NCBI GenBank assembly: GCA_016169945.1
Contig: JADLSH010000365.1
Span: forward strand, 1,732,501-1,796,500
Direction: 5' to 3'
Source of the DNA: Trachythela sp. YZ-2020
Taxonomy: Eukaryota > Cnidaria > Anthozoa > Malacalcyonacea > Clavulariidae
DNA length: 64,000 bases
Shown here: positions 47,427 to 59,873 of the stretch, one piece after another
How the letters are laid out: the number at the start of each line of letters is the position of its first letter
How positions within the stretch are numbered: position 1 is the stretch's first letter
Made by a program: the position numbers and the translations under genes
The notes under the pieces: generated by a model
Seen by the model: the letters and a program-made list of their open reading frames with translations, nothing else
Databases searched by the model: none
Told to the model about the DNA's origin: nothing

Positions 47427-50400
47427 ATGAGTGCGGACATTGAAGGGCATATCACAGAGAAATATGAGATTAAAAAACGCTTGGGAAAGGGGGTATGTAA
47501 TGGCAATATTATCAACATTTGTGGTACACGCAACAGTAGCTTGTTGACTATTGTCGTGATAAAACTACAATCACGAAATTGTTTCGATTTTTTCCTTATT
47601 CACAGGCGTACGGAATCGTATGGAAAGCCGTTGATAGAAAAACGGGCGAAGTAGTAGCCGTAAAGAAAATATTTGATGCGTTTAGAAATCAAACGGATGC
47701 CCAGGTAGGGCCATGTACGGCCATACATGTATATTAAATAAGGTTCATATCGAACCTCGAATATTTTCAATGAAAATTTCAAAATAAATTGAATTAAATT
47801 TAAAGGGCGAGTGGTGTTGACAGTGTATCTTTGATATGGCTACATCTGTATTGTTTATTTTCAAAATATTGCTACTGAATCGATTTTTTCTTTTAATTTT
47901 CAGAGAACGTTTAGAGAAATATATTTCCTTCAGGTGACATAATATTTACAATTTTAAATTAAACACTGTGTAACAATTTTTTTATATTCGAAATCTGTCA
48001 ATCTGTGTATTAATACTTTTGGAATAATATTAATATCTCAATATTTTTATTTGCTTAGGAATTCGGTGACCATGAAAATATAGTAAAGTTGTTAAATGTT
48101 ATCAAAGCCAGTAATGACAAAGATATTTATTTAGTATTTGAGTATATGGGTAAGTCTAAAGTCAACATTGAAATGTAAAGATTTAAAAGAAATAAATCAA
48201 GGTCTCTGTAAATCCCAATATCCGTTAATGTTTATTTCTTACAATGCTACTTGGTCAAATATTGTTAATTAGTGGCTATATGGTGCTTCTCTCGGAAGTG
48301 TATATTAACCCATTAACACCCAACACTTTCCCCTTGATAATTAAAATCATCTGGCATTAGACAGAGTAAAGTGACAAAGTGGGTGCATTGGGGCACATTG
48401 CAACTTAATGGGTTAACAAGAGACATGGGCAGATAGTCTGGTTAACCCATCAGCGCCCAACACTTTCCCCGTTAGACAGAGTGAAATGACAAAGTGGCCG
48501 CATTGCACCCTAATGTGTCCTACTTTGTTATTGTACCCTGTCTAATGCCAGACAGTTTTACTTACTATTTGGAAGTAATCCTGGAATCTTGCATGCAATA
48601 TACACTAACACACTCTATACCATCCAAAGAAATAGTCAGAACAGCCATGAAAATGTCTTAATGTTTATTAGTACAATACTGGTTGCACAATTTATTTCAA
48701 GCTTCTATCTCTTATGAATGTGGGAGCATACCAGATGGATTGCCCCTTTGCTCATGCTCAGTTACACAGATTTGGTCCCACAATATAAAATTCCCACAGA
48801 TTTGGTCCCACAATATATAAAATTTTATAAAATTTACAGAAAACCTCTGGTATACTGCAGCCTTTATAATTTGCTTCGGCATATTGAGAACATTTTGACT
48901 TGCCTCTGCAAGTAGGTGAATAGGCGAATTACGAGGTCTGTGCTGTACAAAAGAATTGTGGTCCACCAACCATATGTACTCTTTTCAGCTCACAGTTACC
49001 TTCAATCTAAATGGTATCTTCAATATCTATTTTATAGACACTGATCTTCACAATGTGATCAAAAAAGGAAATATTTTAAAAGATATCCACAAACGATATG
49101 TCATGTACCAACTATGTAAAGCTACCCATTATCTTCACTCAGGAAATGTTATTCATAGAGATCAGAAGGTAGCACAAACCAAAAATATGCGTACATTATA
49201 ATCGTATAAATTTGATTAATACAATTTGATTTAAGACTTGATTTGGCTATTTTTTCTTATGAGACTTAACTGACATACATATCTGAATATTTCTATTTAG
49301 CCAAGTAATGTTCTGCTGGACACTGAATGTTTTTTAAAGGTAATGTGAGAAATTCTAAAAACCAAAGGGCCCGATTTGTACAAATGAAACCGGTAACTTA
49401 AAGACAAATCATCCATCTGACTTGTCCTGAGACAAATATCATGCATACTGGCTAATATCCTTGCAACAAACAATGCCAGATATTTACCTGATAGTGTGTC
49501 TAGTAGACATATTACCAAAATTAGTAGAGTATCTTTTCTGGAAGAAAAAAGGTTGTCCAGAAGCCATTTATAATTTATTAATATTTAAATATTTATTTCG
49601 TTTTTTTGCCATAAAGTTCCTCCCTTTACTTGATACTTGACACAGTCAGCTCTCCCTGTTTAAAATGCAGTGCATGCAAGCAGGGACGCCGGAGCGATAG
49701 TAGGGCAGGGGGGGCAATGCGAACGTAAGGGCGGTCAAAATTTTTTTCGCTGCCACACCCTTTAATTCGATGGGATTTTGATGATTTTCAAATTTCAACT
49801 CATTTAATTGTTATTTCTATGTACAAATATAGATCTAAAGAAGTATGGAACGAAAACAATAGCTTCCATTATGCACTGATCGTCTAATTTACAGCTGTAT
49901 TCTCTCTTCTTTGCCAGTATTATTATTGTTTCATTTATATTGTAAGGGCACTTTTGCCCCCCTTGCCCCCCTTAGGAAAGGGCAGGAGGGGCACTCCCCC
50001 CCCCCCATGCCACCCTCTCTGGCATCCCTGCATGCAAGCGTTAGAGTATCAGACATAAACAAATGGTTGCCGTACATCTTGCAGACTGCTTTCATATTGT
50101 GCCGTGACGTCACAAAACATGACCAGGCTTCTACACAACCTTTTTTCTTCTGGAAAAAGACACTCTACTGATTTTGTAATATCCTATGCACACAACTTTG
50201 TTGGAGTAGACAAACTACACAAATAACTCATCTTAGCTACAAAGGATGTGTCTGTTATTACAATGTTTGTGCGCAGACAAATTGTCAGCCAATTTTTTTT
50301 TGCCCAAGTTCATCCAGACGGATCATCCTTTAATCTAGTCAGAATGAAATGGTGATAATTGCAGATGTAATGTTGTCCTCATTATAGATATGTGATTTTG

Positions 50401-53400
50401 GCCTCGCTCGCTCGTTAAGCAGCGTAGCTCTGGAAGCAGGGGACCCAAGTCTAACTGATTATGTTGCTACAAGATGGTACAGAGCTCCTGAAATCTTGCT
50501 TGCCTCACCAAAGTACGGATATTTTAAAATTAATATGATTTGATACATTTGTAAATCTCTATGATGCTTAATTATAGATGGTGATCTAATCAGGTAACAC
50601 ATGTCCATGCCCATTGCCACACCCAATTTACTTACATGGCCGGATAACTTACATGCCTGTCTACCAATATTCTGATAATATAAGCACAGAATGGAACAAA
50701 GGTAGCCAATTATTTAATTGAAATGAAATATGTGCATGAATTGAGAGGCAACAGACACAAACACATGTTGGTTGATTATGTCTATATTGCTGTTATAATA
50801 CCATGTTGAAGCTATATGGCAAAATTGAAAAACTCTTTAGGACATATAGGTGAAAGTGATCTTGCATGTAATTTTATAATTTATTTAATCATAATTATAT
50901 TATATAATGTATTAAATATATGTAATCATAATATATATAATTCGTTTTCAGGCATAAATAGATATCTCAAATGTGGAGTTCAAGTGTGAGTAGTATTCGA
51001 CAATATGTTGCCGTGGTTTTTCTCAAACTACCTGAAAAATATTTTCATTGATACTTCAAATGAGGCTCTTAATTTAGGATCAATCTACCTGAAAAATACA
51101 ACAAGAACTTCGACGTTTCGAGCGAAGGCGCTTCATCTGTTAGTTTTGTCCGCCTAGAAGTTAACTTCCAGACGAAGGGCCTTCGCTCGAAACGTCGAAG
51201 TTCTTGTTGTATTTTTCAGGTAGATTGATCCTAAAGGCCCAAAGCTTATTATAATTGTAGTGAATACCACATTACCACCTTACACTGGATCCCTGTGTTT
51301 GAGATATACTGTAACTCAGTCTATATTAGTGTTTAATTCAATCTTACATAAATGACACTTATGACTCTTTTCAACTTCAGATACACTAAAGGTGTTGATA
51401 TGTGGTCACTTGGGTGTATTCTTGGTGAAATTCTATTAGGTATGAAGTATTCTGTTTTAACCCATCCACCCCTTGTCCTTGACAAGTAAAATGGTATGGT
51501 GTTAAGAGCATCATTGCCACTTAATGGGTTAAAGCATTTTAGCTCCCCATCTGTGATAATTGATTTAATTCTTATTTTACTACATACACAATCTATCATT
51601 TTTTTGTTTTCTAGGAAAACCGCTGTTTCCAGGAACGTCAACATTGAATCAAATTGAACGAATTATGGCTGTCATTCCACCTCCTTCAAGACAGGGTAAG
51701 TGATGAAAAGTGATCTCTAAATCATTTTTGAATAGTAGCCTTGTTAGCAAGAATAAAGCCCCTGGTCGAAAGAAGATGAGAATTGATGAGAGTCAATGAC
51801 AGTTGCAACTCTCGCTCGCGTTTAACTGCCAACTCTCATCAACTCTCATGCACTCTCATCAACTCTCATCAACTCTCATGCACTCTCGTCAACTTTTATG
51901 CACTCTCGTCAACTTTGAGATGATTCAAATTCTAACGAGAGTTGATGTGATATGTTGTTCCAACAACTTGTTACAGGGTTCATGCAGGTCATTCAACTCC
52001 TTGAAAAGTGCTTAAATTGAAAAATCAATTTCAAGGGCACTTGAAAAGTGCTTGAAAGTACAAAATTTGTTAAAAGTGCTTAAAAAGTGCTTGAAAATCA
52101 CACATAATGTTGATTCAAAATATAACATATCGTTCAGCCGCCATCGTTTGTCAAAGTCCACTATATTTTTTCATATATTTAGATTGTGTTTTGTTTGCAA
52201 GACAATAAAAAGTCCTTGAAAAATTTCATTTTAGTGCTTGAATAGTCCTTGAAAAGTCCTTAAATCGTCTTATTGTGAACTTGCACGAACCCTGTAATGT
52301 TATCGTCCTGCAATTCAACAACTTGTTAACAAGTGCATGGTGAGTGACAACCTTGTAGCAACTTGATAAAATGACAACATTGTTACAACTTGTTGACAAG
52401 CTTGCTACAAAGTCCGTTGCGAACACGTCTTGTCTTGTTGACAAGATGTGAGATTTTTGCGTGTGTATGAAATTGGAATCTCACATGTGAAGTGAGAATT
52501 TCATATTACATGAAAATAGAATTTCACATGTGAAATTTCACCATATGTAAAATCAAATCACATATGAAATCCTTAATTCATATTTGAGCTGCCCATGTGT
52601 GAAAAAAATCACATATGAACTTCATACGAAACACGATTCTCCTCCTGACGTATGTGATATAAACGTACGTATACCTATATATACAGAACTTATGGTTACA
52701 GCTCAGCAACTGGCCTCTGTAGCTCAGTTGGTTAGAGCGCTGCACCGGAATCGCAGGGCCGTGGGTTCAATTCCTGCCAGAGGACCTAGTGTTGCATTTT
52801 TCGCAACCGTTCCTGGTTAGGTCTTAAATTGTGTATATATCTAGTCACTTGGATTATCCACCAAACCCAGTATTCTATGCCTTAAGACTGACTGACCGAA
52901 CTCCTGACTGACTGATCCAAATTCCCCTAAGTTACCCATGGTGATCGTGGTACACACGTGAAAGTCTCTCACTTCCATTTTAGATATTGAAAGTATTCAA
53001 TCGTCTTATGGTTCAACAGTCATTGAACGTATGTTAAACAAGCCGCGAAAAAGTCTCGAAGACATACTGCCAACAGCACCAGTAGATGGTCTAGATTTAC
53101 TCAGACGACTGTTGCAGTTCAATCCAGACAAACGGCCCACAGCAGAGGAAGTGTTACGTCATCCCTATGTCTCGAGATTTCATAACTCCGATGATGAGCC
53201 GACCTTGGATCACGACGTCCATCCGCCACTTAGCGACGACCAACAGTTGAGTGTCGAAGAATATCGCAAGAAACTCTACGAGGTGTGTAGTTTTGATCAG
53301 CTGGGCCGTGAATATTGGATATGACACGAACTTTCTCCCTACGGACATCTCTCTGATACAGAAACCTCTCTAATATGGATACCTCTCAAATACGGACACC

Positions 53401-56400
53401 TCTCTAATACGGATACCTCTCAAATACGGACACCTCTCTAATACGGATACCTCTCAAATACGGACACCTCTCTAATACGGACACCTCTCTAATACGGACA
53501 TCTCTCTGATACAGAAACCTCTCTAATATGGATACCTCTCAAATACGGACACCTCTCTAATACGGATACCTCTCAAATACGGACACCTCTCTAATACGGA
53601 CACCTCTCTAATACGGACACCTCTCTAATACGGATACCTCTCTAATACGGACACCTCTCTAATACGGACACCTCTCTGACACAGAAATCTCTCTAATACA
53701 GATACTTCTCTAAAGCCCCAGGTCAATGAGAGTTGCAACTCTCGCTCGCGTTTGACCGCCAACTCTCATCGACTCTCATCAACTTTGAGCTGGTTCAAAT
53801 TTTGATGAGAGTTGATGAGAGTTTTGCTCGTTTGACCGGTCATGAGAGTTGCATAAGAATTTTAAACAACTATAGTCAGACTAGTGTTTTGCACTTTCTA
53901 TAAAAATTATCTTAACAAAATAACACGTTATGGATATTTTATGTTACGTGTCTATAACAAGAAAAGCTAAAAAGGAAAATTAAACACTTTGTTTACCAAA
54001 ATTTTAGAATATTCTCAGGGCCCGTTTCGCGCGCTAAATAATTTCTGTTGCGACCCTCATGCAACTCTTGTTCTCGTTTGACCGGGGCATGAGAGTTGAA
54101 CAAACTCTCACTTGCCAACTCTCATCAACTCTCATCCTCGTTTGACCGGGGCTTAATACAGATACCTCTCTAATACAGACACCTCTCTAGTACGGACACC
54201 TCTCTAGTACGGACACCTCTCTAATACGGACATCTCTCTAGTACGGACACCTCTCTAGTACAGACACCTCTCTAGTACGGACACCTCTCTAATACGGACA
54301 TCTCTCTAGTACGGATACCTCTCTAATACAGACACCTCTCTAGTACGGACACCTCTCTAGTACGGACACCTCTCTAGTACGGACACCTCTCTAATACGGA
54401 CATCTCTCTAGTACGGATACCTCTCTAATACAGACACCTCTCTAGTACGGACACCTCTCTAGTACAGACACCTCTCTAGTACGGACACCTCTCTAATACG
54501 GACATCTCTCTAGTACGGATACCTCTCTAATACAGACACCTCTCTAATACAGACACCTCTCTAGTACGGACATCTCTCTAGTACGGACACCTCTCTAATA
54601 CAGACAATTTTTTTTTTCCTGCTTGTGTCGATTTTTTTTTACCTCTCATCCTTTGCACGAATATTTTTTTTCAAAGTTATATTAGGAGATATAAAACTTG
54701 AGGTGTATGAGGCTGTAGGTGGGTCCTCCACCAGAAATTTTTTGAATTCTTGAGCCTCTGTGGCTTGATTTCCTGCATTTGTTATAGTGACAGCTTTTTA
54801 ATACATCCCATCTAGACAGAATTTTTTACTTCGCACTGCAGGAATTTTTTTGCAAATTTGATCTTGCATGAATTTTTTTCCCTTTCATTTTCCCTTGTGC
54901 CCCTTTTTTTGCTTTTTCCTCACCCCCCCCATCACTTTTCTAATGGTCCGCCCCTAATACAGACACCTCTCTAATACAGACACCTCTCTAATGCGGACAT
55001 CTCTCTAATACGGACACCTCTCTAATACGGACACCTCTCTAATACGGACATCTCTCTAATACGGACATCTCTCTAATACAGACACCTCTCTAATACGGTC
55101 ACCTCTATAATACAGACACCTCTCTAGTACGAAACCTCTATAATACAGACACCTCTCTAATACAAAATCTTTCTAAAACGGACATCTCTCTAATGCGGGC
55201 ACCTCCCTAATACAGACACGTCTCTATTATGGACACCTCTCTAACACAGACACCTGTCTATTGCGTAATTGTAAGGTCATCTCCCGTTCATCTCTAGGAC
55301 ATTCTGGAGAAGAAATCACAGCTTCGAAAACAACGTAAAACTGTGGAAAATGAACAAGAACAGACTGTTGAAAACGGCGAGCAATCCTCGTCTGAGGAAG
55401 CTCACGTCAAGTCAGATGAAGTTCCAAGTTCTGCTAAGCCTAGCAGTAAATACGTGAACGGTAGCGTACAGAAAGCGTGGGGGAAAGAAGCCGCTGGGGC
55501 ACACCATACCCCTTCACCGCAGAAGGTTGGGTTTGGTAGGACAACGAAATCACAACCAACAAGCCATGAAAAACAACCGCGAGCGAGTTCTGTCAAGGTG
55601 TATAGCAGGAAACCTGCAGTTGAAGACGATAAGGTGAGAACTTCATCAGTTCCATGTACGATGCTGAGAGCACGCCATTGTTACGACACCGGTTATCAAC
55701 ATAACAAATTCATCATAGGATGCAAAAAGAACTGAATAACTCCATGTCTTGCGGAAATCTTTTTACAACGCTCGCATTTTAAGCCTGCACAAAGCTGTTT
55801 TTCAACATTCGAAAATTTAGATATCTCGCTCGAGGGTTTTTGTGGATGGAGATTTCGAGCGAAAATTGTGTACATATTTTAGACCTGACCAGGAGCAGTT
55901 GCGAAAAATGCAACTATAGGCCCTCTAGTAGGAATTGAACCTGCGATTCCGGTGCAGAAGTACCCCCTAGCCCTGAATAAGGTCTAGTGCATTCGATGTT
56001 CTAACCATAATGATATTCTTTGTATTGGTGAGTTTCAGTTAGTGGCCAGCAGATGCGATATAGGAGCAAGCAAATATAAGACTGAACATTACATACAGGG
56101 TTCGTATGGGTCCTTAAAAACCATGAAAGTCCTTAATTTTCATTTTGCAAAATTGAGTACTCAAAAGTGCTTAATTTAAAAAATCTACATTAGTTCATGA
56201 AAAGTCCTTAAATTTAATGAACCTTGTATTGGTACAGAATATAGAAGAGGTATGTACTCGCACACATTCTCCTTTCTAGACAAATTCCTAGGTGAAAGGC
56301 AATAGCAGACATGCAATCAGTAAATCGCTTCAGTTTCCATTTCATGACCCACGTAATTTTCTTTTTAGTGGTATCAGTTTTGCATGGAATTCCAGGCAAT

Positions 56401-57607
56401 TGGTCCTTAAAATTATATATTTACACCATGAACCGTCCTAAAAATGTCCTTAATTTTTTTACTCAAATTAGGAAAGACCCTGCACATATAATTAACATTA
56501 TTTTCACACTCTGATAACTGCTGGTTGACCACCATCTGCTGCACGATAGTGCTCAGTGAAACCCGCTTATAATCGTGTCGTGTTCTTTCAACTTCAGGTA
56601 TTTCCGGGCGCTCAACGTGTAGTTCCAAACAGAAGCCGACCAATCTCAGCACAACTGAAACATACGACAATCACGCGAGGTACAACACAGCCTCAGGCGT
56701 CTGGTCAACAAGCGTCCGGGCTGAGTGTCACCAGCGCCAGAGTGGTAAGTTACATCATATTTATGCATGTGATTTGTTACTGGGTTTGCCCACCTTCGGA
56801 AACATGGCCAGGAAACAATGTTTCCTGATTTGCCCACCTTCGGAAAACATGGCCAGGAAACAATGTTTCCTGATTTGTCCACCTTCGAAAACATGGCTAG
56901 GAAACAATGTTTCCTGGTTTGCCCACCTTCGGGAAACATGGCTAGGAAACAATGTTTCCTGGTTTGTCCACCTTCGGGAAACATGGCTAGGAAACAATGT
57001 TTCCTGGTTTGTCCACCTTCGGGAAACATGGCTAGGAAACAATGTTTCCTGGTTTGTCTACCTTCGGAAACATGGGCAGGAAACAATGTTTTATGATTTG
57101 TCTACCTTCGGGGGAAACATGGCTGAGAAACAATGTTTCCTGGTTTATCCACTTCGGGAACCATGGCTGAGAAACAATGTTTCCTGGTTTATCCACTTCG
57201 GGAACATGGCTAGGAAACAATGTTTCCTGGTTTGCCCACCTTTGAAAACATGGCTAAGGAACAATGTTTCCTTGCTTTGTCTACCTTCGGGAACAATGTT
57301 TCCTACTATGGTCTGGGTTAGGGTTTTAAGCTACCCATTAAAGCGATCTTTATTATATACAGTCCTTAGTTCGTGGTTATGCCAAAAATTTCATACATTT
57401 TACAATCGCCAAGTTTCCAAGTGTGTAATGTTTCCACGTTTTCTCCTATAGATCCCTGGTCAACGTCCTGTATCCACAAAGGTCGCGTACAGACCTGCGC
57501 GACGACAGTTAAGTAATCCTGCGGCCGGTAAGGAAAGCGTAAAAAACTTCACGCAAGACCATGGAACAATTGATAAGAGCGCATTGGACAACCTTAAGCG
57601 ATGGTAG
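47427..57607 (+). CDS. MAPK15: MAPK15 / ERK7-type atypical MAP kinase, 552 aa
   Basis: Thirteen exons: 47427-47492, 47606-47704, 47904-47933, 48059-48149, 49038-49168, 49301-49339, 50388-50512, 51381-51439, 51615-51695, 52984-53282, 55298-55633, 56598-56744, 57452-57607. They sum to 1659 nt and all phases agree. Kinase landmarks: Gly-loop GKGAYGIV (20-27), Lys42, alphaC Glu60, HRDQK (135-139, Gln as in ERK7/8 rather than Leu), DFG (155-157), RWYRAPE (181-187). The activation motif is T175-D176-Y177; human MAPK15 has TEY at the same numbers. A long Ser/Arg-rich basic tail (about 310-552) matches the ERK7 layout. The length is close to human MAPK15 (544). Known roles of the family are ciliogenesis and autophagy. 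Introns 10 and 12 hold large minisatellites. Confidence 0.96.
48305..48560. repeat. TTAACCCATTAA element, two copies
   Basis: Two adjacent copies with CCCAACACTTTCCCC and TTAGACAGAGT(A/G)AA, framed by TTAACCCAT and ATGGGTTAA ends, lie in intron 4 of MAPK15. Another copy is at 51455-51535 in intron 8. Confidence 0.7.
49670..50030. repeat. Degenerate element with GCAGGGACGCCGGAG and CTGGCATCCCTGCATGCAAG ends
   Basis: TGCATGCAAGCAGGGACGCC on the left and GGCATCCCTGCATGCAAGCG on the right form short inverted ends around C/G-rich text (CCCCTTGCCCCCCTTAGG). Similar GGGCACTTTTGCCCC text appears at 8040-8100 and 10150-10200. It is in intron 6 of MAPK15. Confidence 0.5.
51073..51235. repeat. Foldback element, near-perfect hairpin
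   Basis: Arms of about 60 bp: TTTAGGATCAATCTACCTGA on the left and the complement ending at TGATCCTAAA. Both contain TTCGAGCGAAGG or CCTTCGCTCGAA. A relative of the right arm is at 1250-1336. It lies in intron 7 of MAPK15. Confidence 0.85.
51755..51955. repeat. AACTCTCATC foldback family, copy 3
   Basis: The left end is AAAGCCCCTGGTCGAAAGAA, then tandem CAACTCTCATC and CACTCTCATC words. The right end is missing where CAACTTGTT-rich text begins. Confidence 0.75.
51970..52300. repeat. CAGGGTTC element rich in CTTGAAAAGTGCTT
   Basis: The ends CAGGGTTCATGCAGGTCATT and ACTTGCACGAACCCTG form inverted repeats. The body repeats TTGAAAAGT(G/C)CTT. A second, diverged copy is at 56095-56480. It sits inside a stretch of CAACTTGTT repeat, which resumes at 52295. 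Intron 9 of MAPK15. Confidence 0.75.
52470..52610. repeat. Degenerate TTTCACATGTGAAA-rich repeat, copy 2
   Basis: Near-palindromic TTTCACATGTGAAATT and variants, as at 21165-21390. Intron 9 of MAPK15. Confidence 0.6.
52712..52850 (+). mobile_element. tRNA-derived SINE, best copy
   Basis: The head has a near-canonical A-box TAGCTCAGTTGG and a B-box GGTTCAATTCC, then GTTGCATTTTTCGCAACC and a T/A-rich tail. The tRNA-like part begins CCTCTG and ends CAGAGG, so the acceptor stem pairs. The anticodon stem has a mismatch, and there is body sequence after the head, so it is a SINE and not a tRNA gene. Intron 9 of MAPK15. Confidence 0.8.
53330..55262 (+). repeat. 17-bp minisatellite, array B, with insertions
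   Basis: Three blocks (53330-53710, 54165-54605, 54955-55262) of the GGACACCTCTCTAATAC unit, in MAPK15 intron 10. Variants with TAGTAC dominate the middle block. The array is split by an AACTCTCATC element (53712-54152) and by a T-rich stretch (54606-54953). The unit is the same as in the secreted-protein gene intron at 11965-13115. Confidence 0.95.
53712..54152. repeat. AACTCTCATC foldback family, copy 4
   Basis: The left end AAGCCCCAGGTCAATGAGAG and right end CGTTTGACCGGGGCTT are inverted. It is inserted in the 17-bp minisatellite, whose units resume on both sides. Confidence 0.85.
55848..55960 (-). mobile_element. tRNA-derived SINE, truncated
   Basis: A minus-strand copy of the 52712 family: body AGTTGCGAAAAATGCAACTA, then B-box text in reverse (GGAATTGAACC). 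The head is cut after GATTCCGGTGCAG. Intron 11 of MAPK15. Confidence 0.7.
56095..56480. repeat. CAGGGTTC element rich in GTCCTTAA, diverged copy
   Basis: Left end ACAGGGTTCGTATGGGTCCT, right end GGAAAGACCCTG. The body has TCCTTAA(A/T)TTT words. Related to 51970-52300. Intron 11 of MAPK15. Confidence 0.65.
56775..57310 (+). repeat. 45-bp minisatellite, array B
   Basis: About twelve copies of the unit seen at 15450-16455 (AACATGGCTAGGAAACAATG, TTTCCTGGTTTGTCCACCTT). Copies toward both edges are more diverged. It fills intron 12 of MAPK15 and leaves long spurious ORFs on both strands. Confidence 0.95.
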
Positions 57608-58074
57608 CATACCACTGGCTGATATGTGGTACTCCTACCATCTAATTGGCTGATGCATGGTAATCCCAGCATACGATTGGCTGAAATGGACGGCATATGA
57701 TTGGCTGAAATGTAGCGGCGGATTGATATTGGCTGATGTAATGGCGTGCGCTGGACGAACGGCCAAATGTCTCGTGCAAGTGTCGATGAATTTCAACAAC
57801 AACCTTAAATTGAGAATATTTGCTATTCCGAAATAGAGTTTTTGGACATTACAGACAATACAATACAATACAATACAATACAATACAACAGGCGAGGTTA
57901 ACCAGAAATAGGGTTAAAGCAGACAACTTTTATTTTCGATTCCACTAAGTGGGACAGTGCAACACATTGTAGTCAACTATAAAAGAAAAGACAGCCAGTT
58001 ATCAGAGTGACTAAATTTTGTTCACTATATATGTATTGACCTTGTGTTTGGTGGTAAATACATTTATAAAATAA
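57608..58074. other. 3' region of MAPK15
   Basis: Repeated GATTGGCTGA(A/T) words occur at 57640-57740, then a CAATA pentanucleotide run (about 57860-57888). No clear AATAAA lies within the first 250 bp, so the poly(A) site is not assigned. Confidence 0.45.
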
Positions 58075-58357
58075 CATGTATATAACGCGTGCTCTGATTG
58101 GTCGAAACCCGTGTTTGGATCAGGCCATCCAAACAGGGAAGACTATCGTGTTGTTGTTATTTTATAAAACAATTACTTTATGGTTTCCGTGTTTGGATGG
58201 CCTGATCCAAACACTTGGGAATGTTGCTCGAGTTAAGAAAAGCTCACAAAATCACTCGCCTTCGGCTCGAGATTCCGCGCGCTTTTCTTAACTCTCGCAA
58301 CATTCCCGCGTGTTTGGATCAGGCCATCCAAACACGGGAACCATAAAGTAATTGTTT
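58075..58357. repeat. Foldback element with GTGTTTGGATCAGGCCATCC motif
   Basis: The word GTGTTTGGATCAGGCCATCC or its reverse occurs three times (about 58111, 58189, 58309). A hairpin runs from CAATTACTTTATGG (58168) to CCATAAAGTAATTG (58342). The centre pairs GTTAAGAAAAGC with GCTTTTCTTAAC. An outer ACGCGTG...GATTGGTC end resembles 7670-8335. Confidence 0.8.
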
Positions 58358-59540
58358 AATAATTGGAAAAAATTTATCATCATTTGCTCGCTGCCATAAA
58401 TGTCATACATTTCGAAGTTGACCAACACGTGTAGCATTATATACAACGGCCTACCTATACAGACAGAAGCAACACCTTCGATTGACGCATGTAAACCTTC
58501 CTACGTACGGACCTTCGGAAAATATCAGTTATTTGGACGAATTTATATTCGAATATTTAATTATAATATTACGAACATTAATATATAATAAGACTAATTT
58601 ATGGTACTATAGATTGTACGAAATATTTGGTGAAATTAGAAATAAAATATTTGTAGATGGATAAGATAGGTTGTACATTTTGGGGCTAGAATAATAAATG
58701 ACATGTCTTTATGATACTGACGAAACAGGTGGGGAATTTGAATTTTTCGAAATAATCTGTTCAAAAGCGCGACCCTGGGGCAGGAACTTGCGATCAAATA
58801 TTGGAAAATTTCCCCTCTCTGGCGCTCAATTTGCCAGGCATCATTAAAGAGTGTGAGCACCGCTTGCAGGCACCTTTTGAAGGCACCATTTTAATTTTTT
58901 TTAAATTGCAGGATTAATCTCTAATTAAGTGGGTTAATAACATTGCTCGTTCTACCTCAAACACGACCCAAAGTACCATGTGTTACACCATTATACTCAT
59001 GGCTCTGGGTACGAGATTGGTGTTACACGAGAAAAACCTGTCCAATGCAAAGTAGTCACCAGGCTCTCGCACTGCGACGAACTTGTGAAAATCCAAAATG
59101 GCGGCTTTTCAAAATTCCCCACCCTTGGCATAGAGTAAATATTATATAGAGGGTTCACTCTCTTGGGAATCTTTGAATTTTTTGGGGTCGCGCATTACGC
59201 ATGTTGGCCGCCATTACTCTGGCCAGTCAATTGCTTTTTCTGGCCAATAAGCACGCTGAACTGGCTGGTCCGCCATTACTCTGGCCAGTAAACTGCATAT
59301 TTTTGCATAAAAAATCGAGGACACGTTGCACCGCTGAGTGGCCCTTCTGTATAGATCTTTATTCTGTGCCCTTGGGCTGCAAGTGGTTGTCAAAATCCCG
59401 AGACCCGGGACAAGATAGGTCAAATTCCCCACCGTTGCCGGGCCTCCCCCCCCCCCCTCTCGGGCTTAACATTGACTCGTGCATAATATTGAATGTGTTC
59501 TCAAAAGACATGCTAACTAGGTTTAGGTTAAACTGTATAT
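58358..59540. other. Gene-free stretch between MAPK15 and the RGS gene
   Basis: Short ORFs without domains. A GGCC(A)GTAAA/CTGGCCAGT motif pair occurs near 59215-59295. No RNA gene was seen. Confidence 0.4.
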
Positions 59541-59541
59541 A

Positions 59542-59873
59542 ACCATAGTTAATAGAGAGGGCTGGTTTGGAAGCTTCACGAAAGTACAACGAAACTCATT
59601 ATCTATGTTGGTTAGGTTTATGCAAAAATGTAGTTCTTCGTCGTCACGTGTGTATTTTCACCTAAACAACCAATAACAATGTCAAAACTGGGCAATTGTT
59701 TAAGTTACGGATGGGTAAATAAACCAAAACATTGCTATTGGTTGTTTGTGTGAAAATACAATACACACGTGATAATGAAGGACTACATTTTTGCATAAAC
59801 CTGGACAATAACATAGATGAGTTATATTGTACTTTAATGAAGCTTCCAAACCAGCCCTCTCTATTAACTATGA
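59542..59873. repeat. Foldback element
   Basis: Left arm ATAGTTAATAGAGAGGGCTG and right arm CAGCCCTCTCTATTAACTAT are reverse complements. Inner pairs are TTTATGCAAAAATGTAGT with its complement and CACGTGTGTATTTTCAC with GTGAAAATACAATACACACG. Short ORFs within are palindrome artefacts. Confidence 0.85.

Noticed and set aside
52712..52786. A functional tRNA gene
   Set aside because: The anticodon stem has a mismatch, there is no plausible normal anticodon loop, and a SINE body follows; five similar copies share this body.
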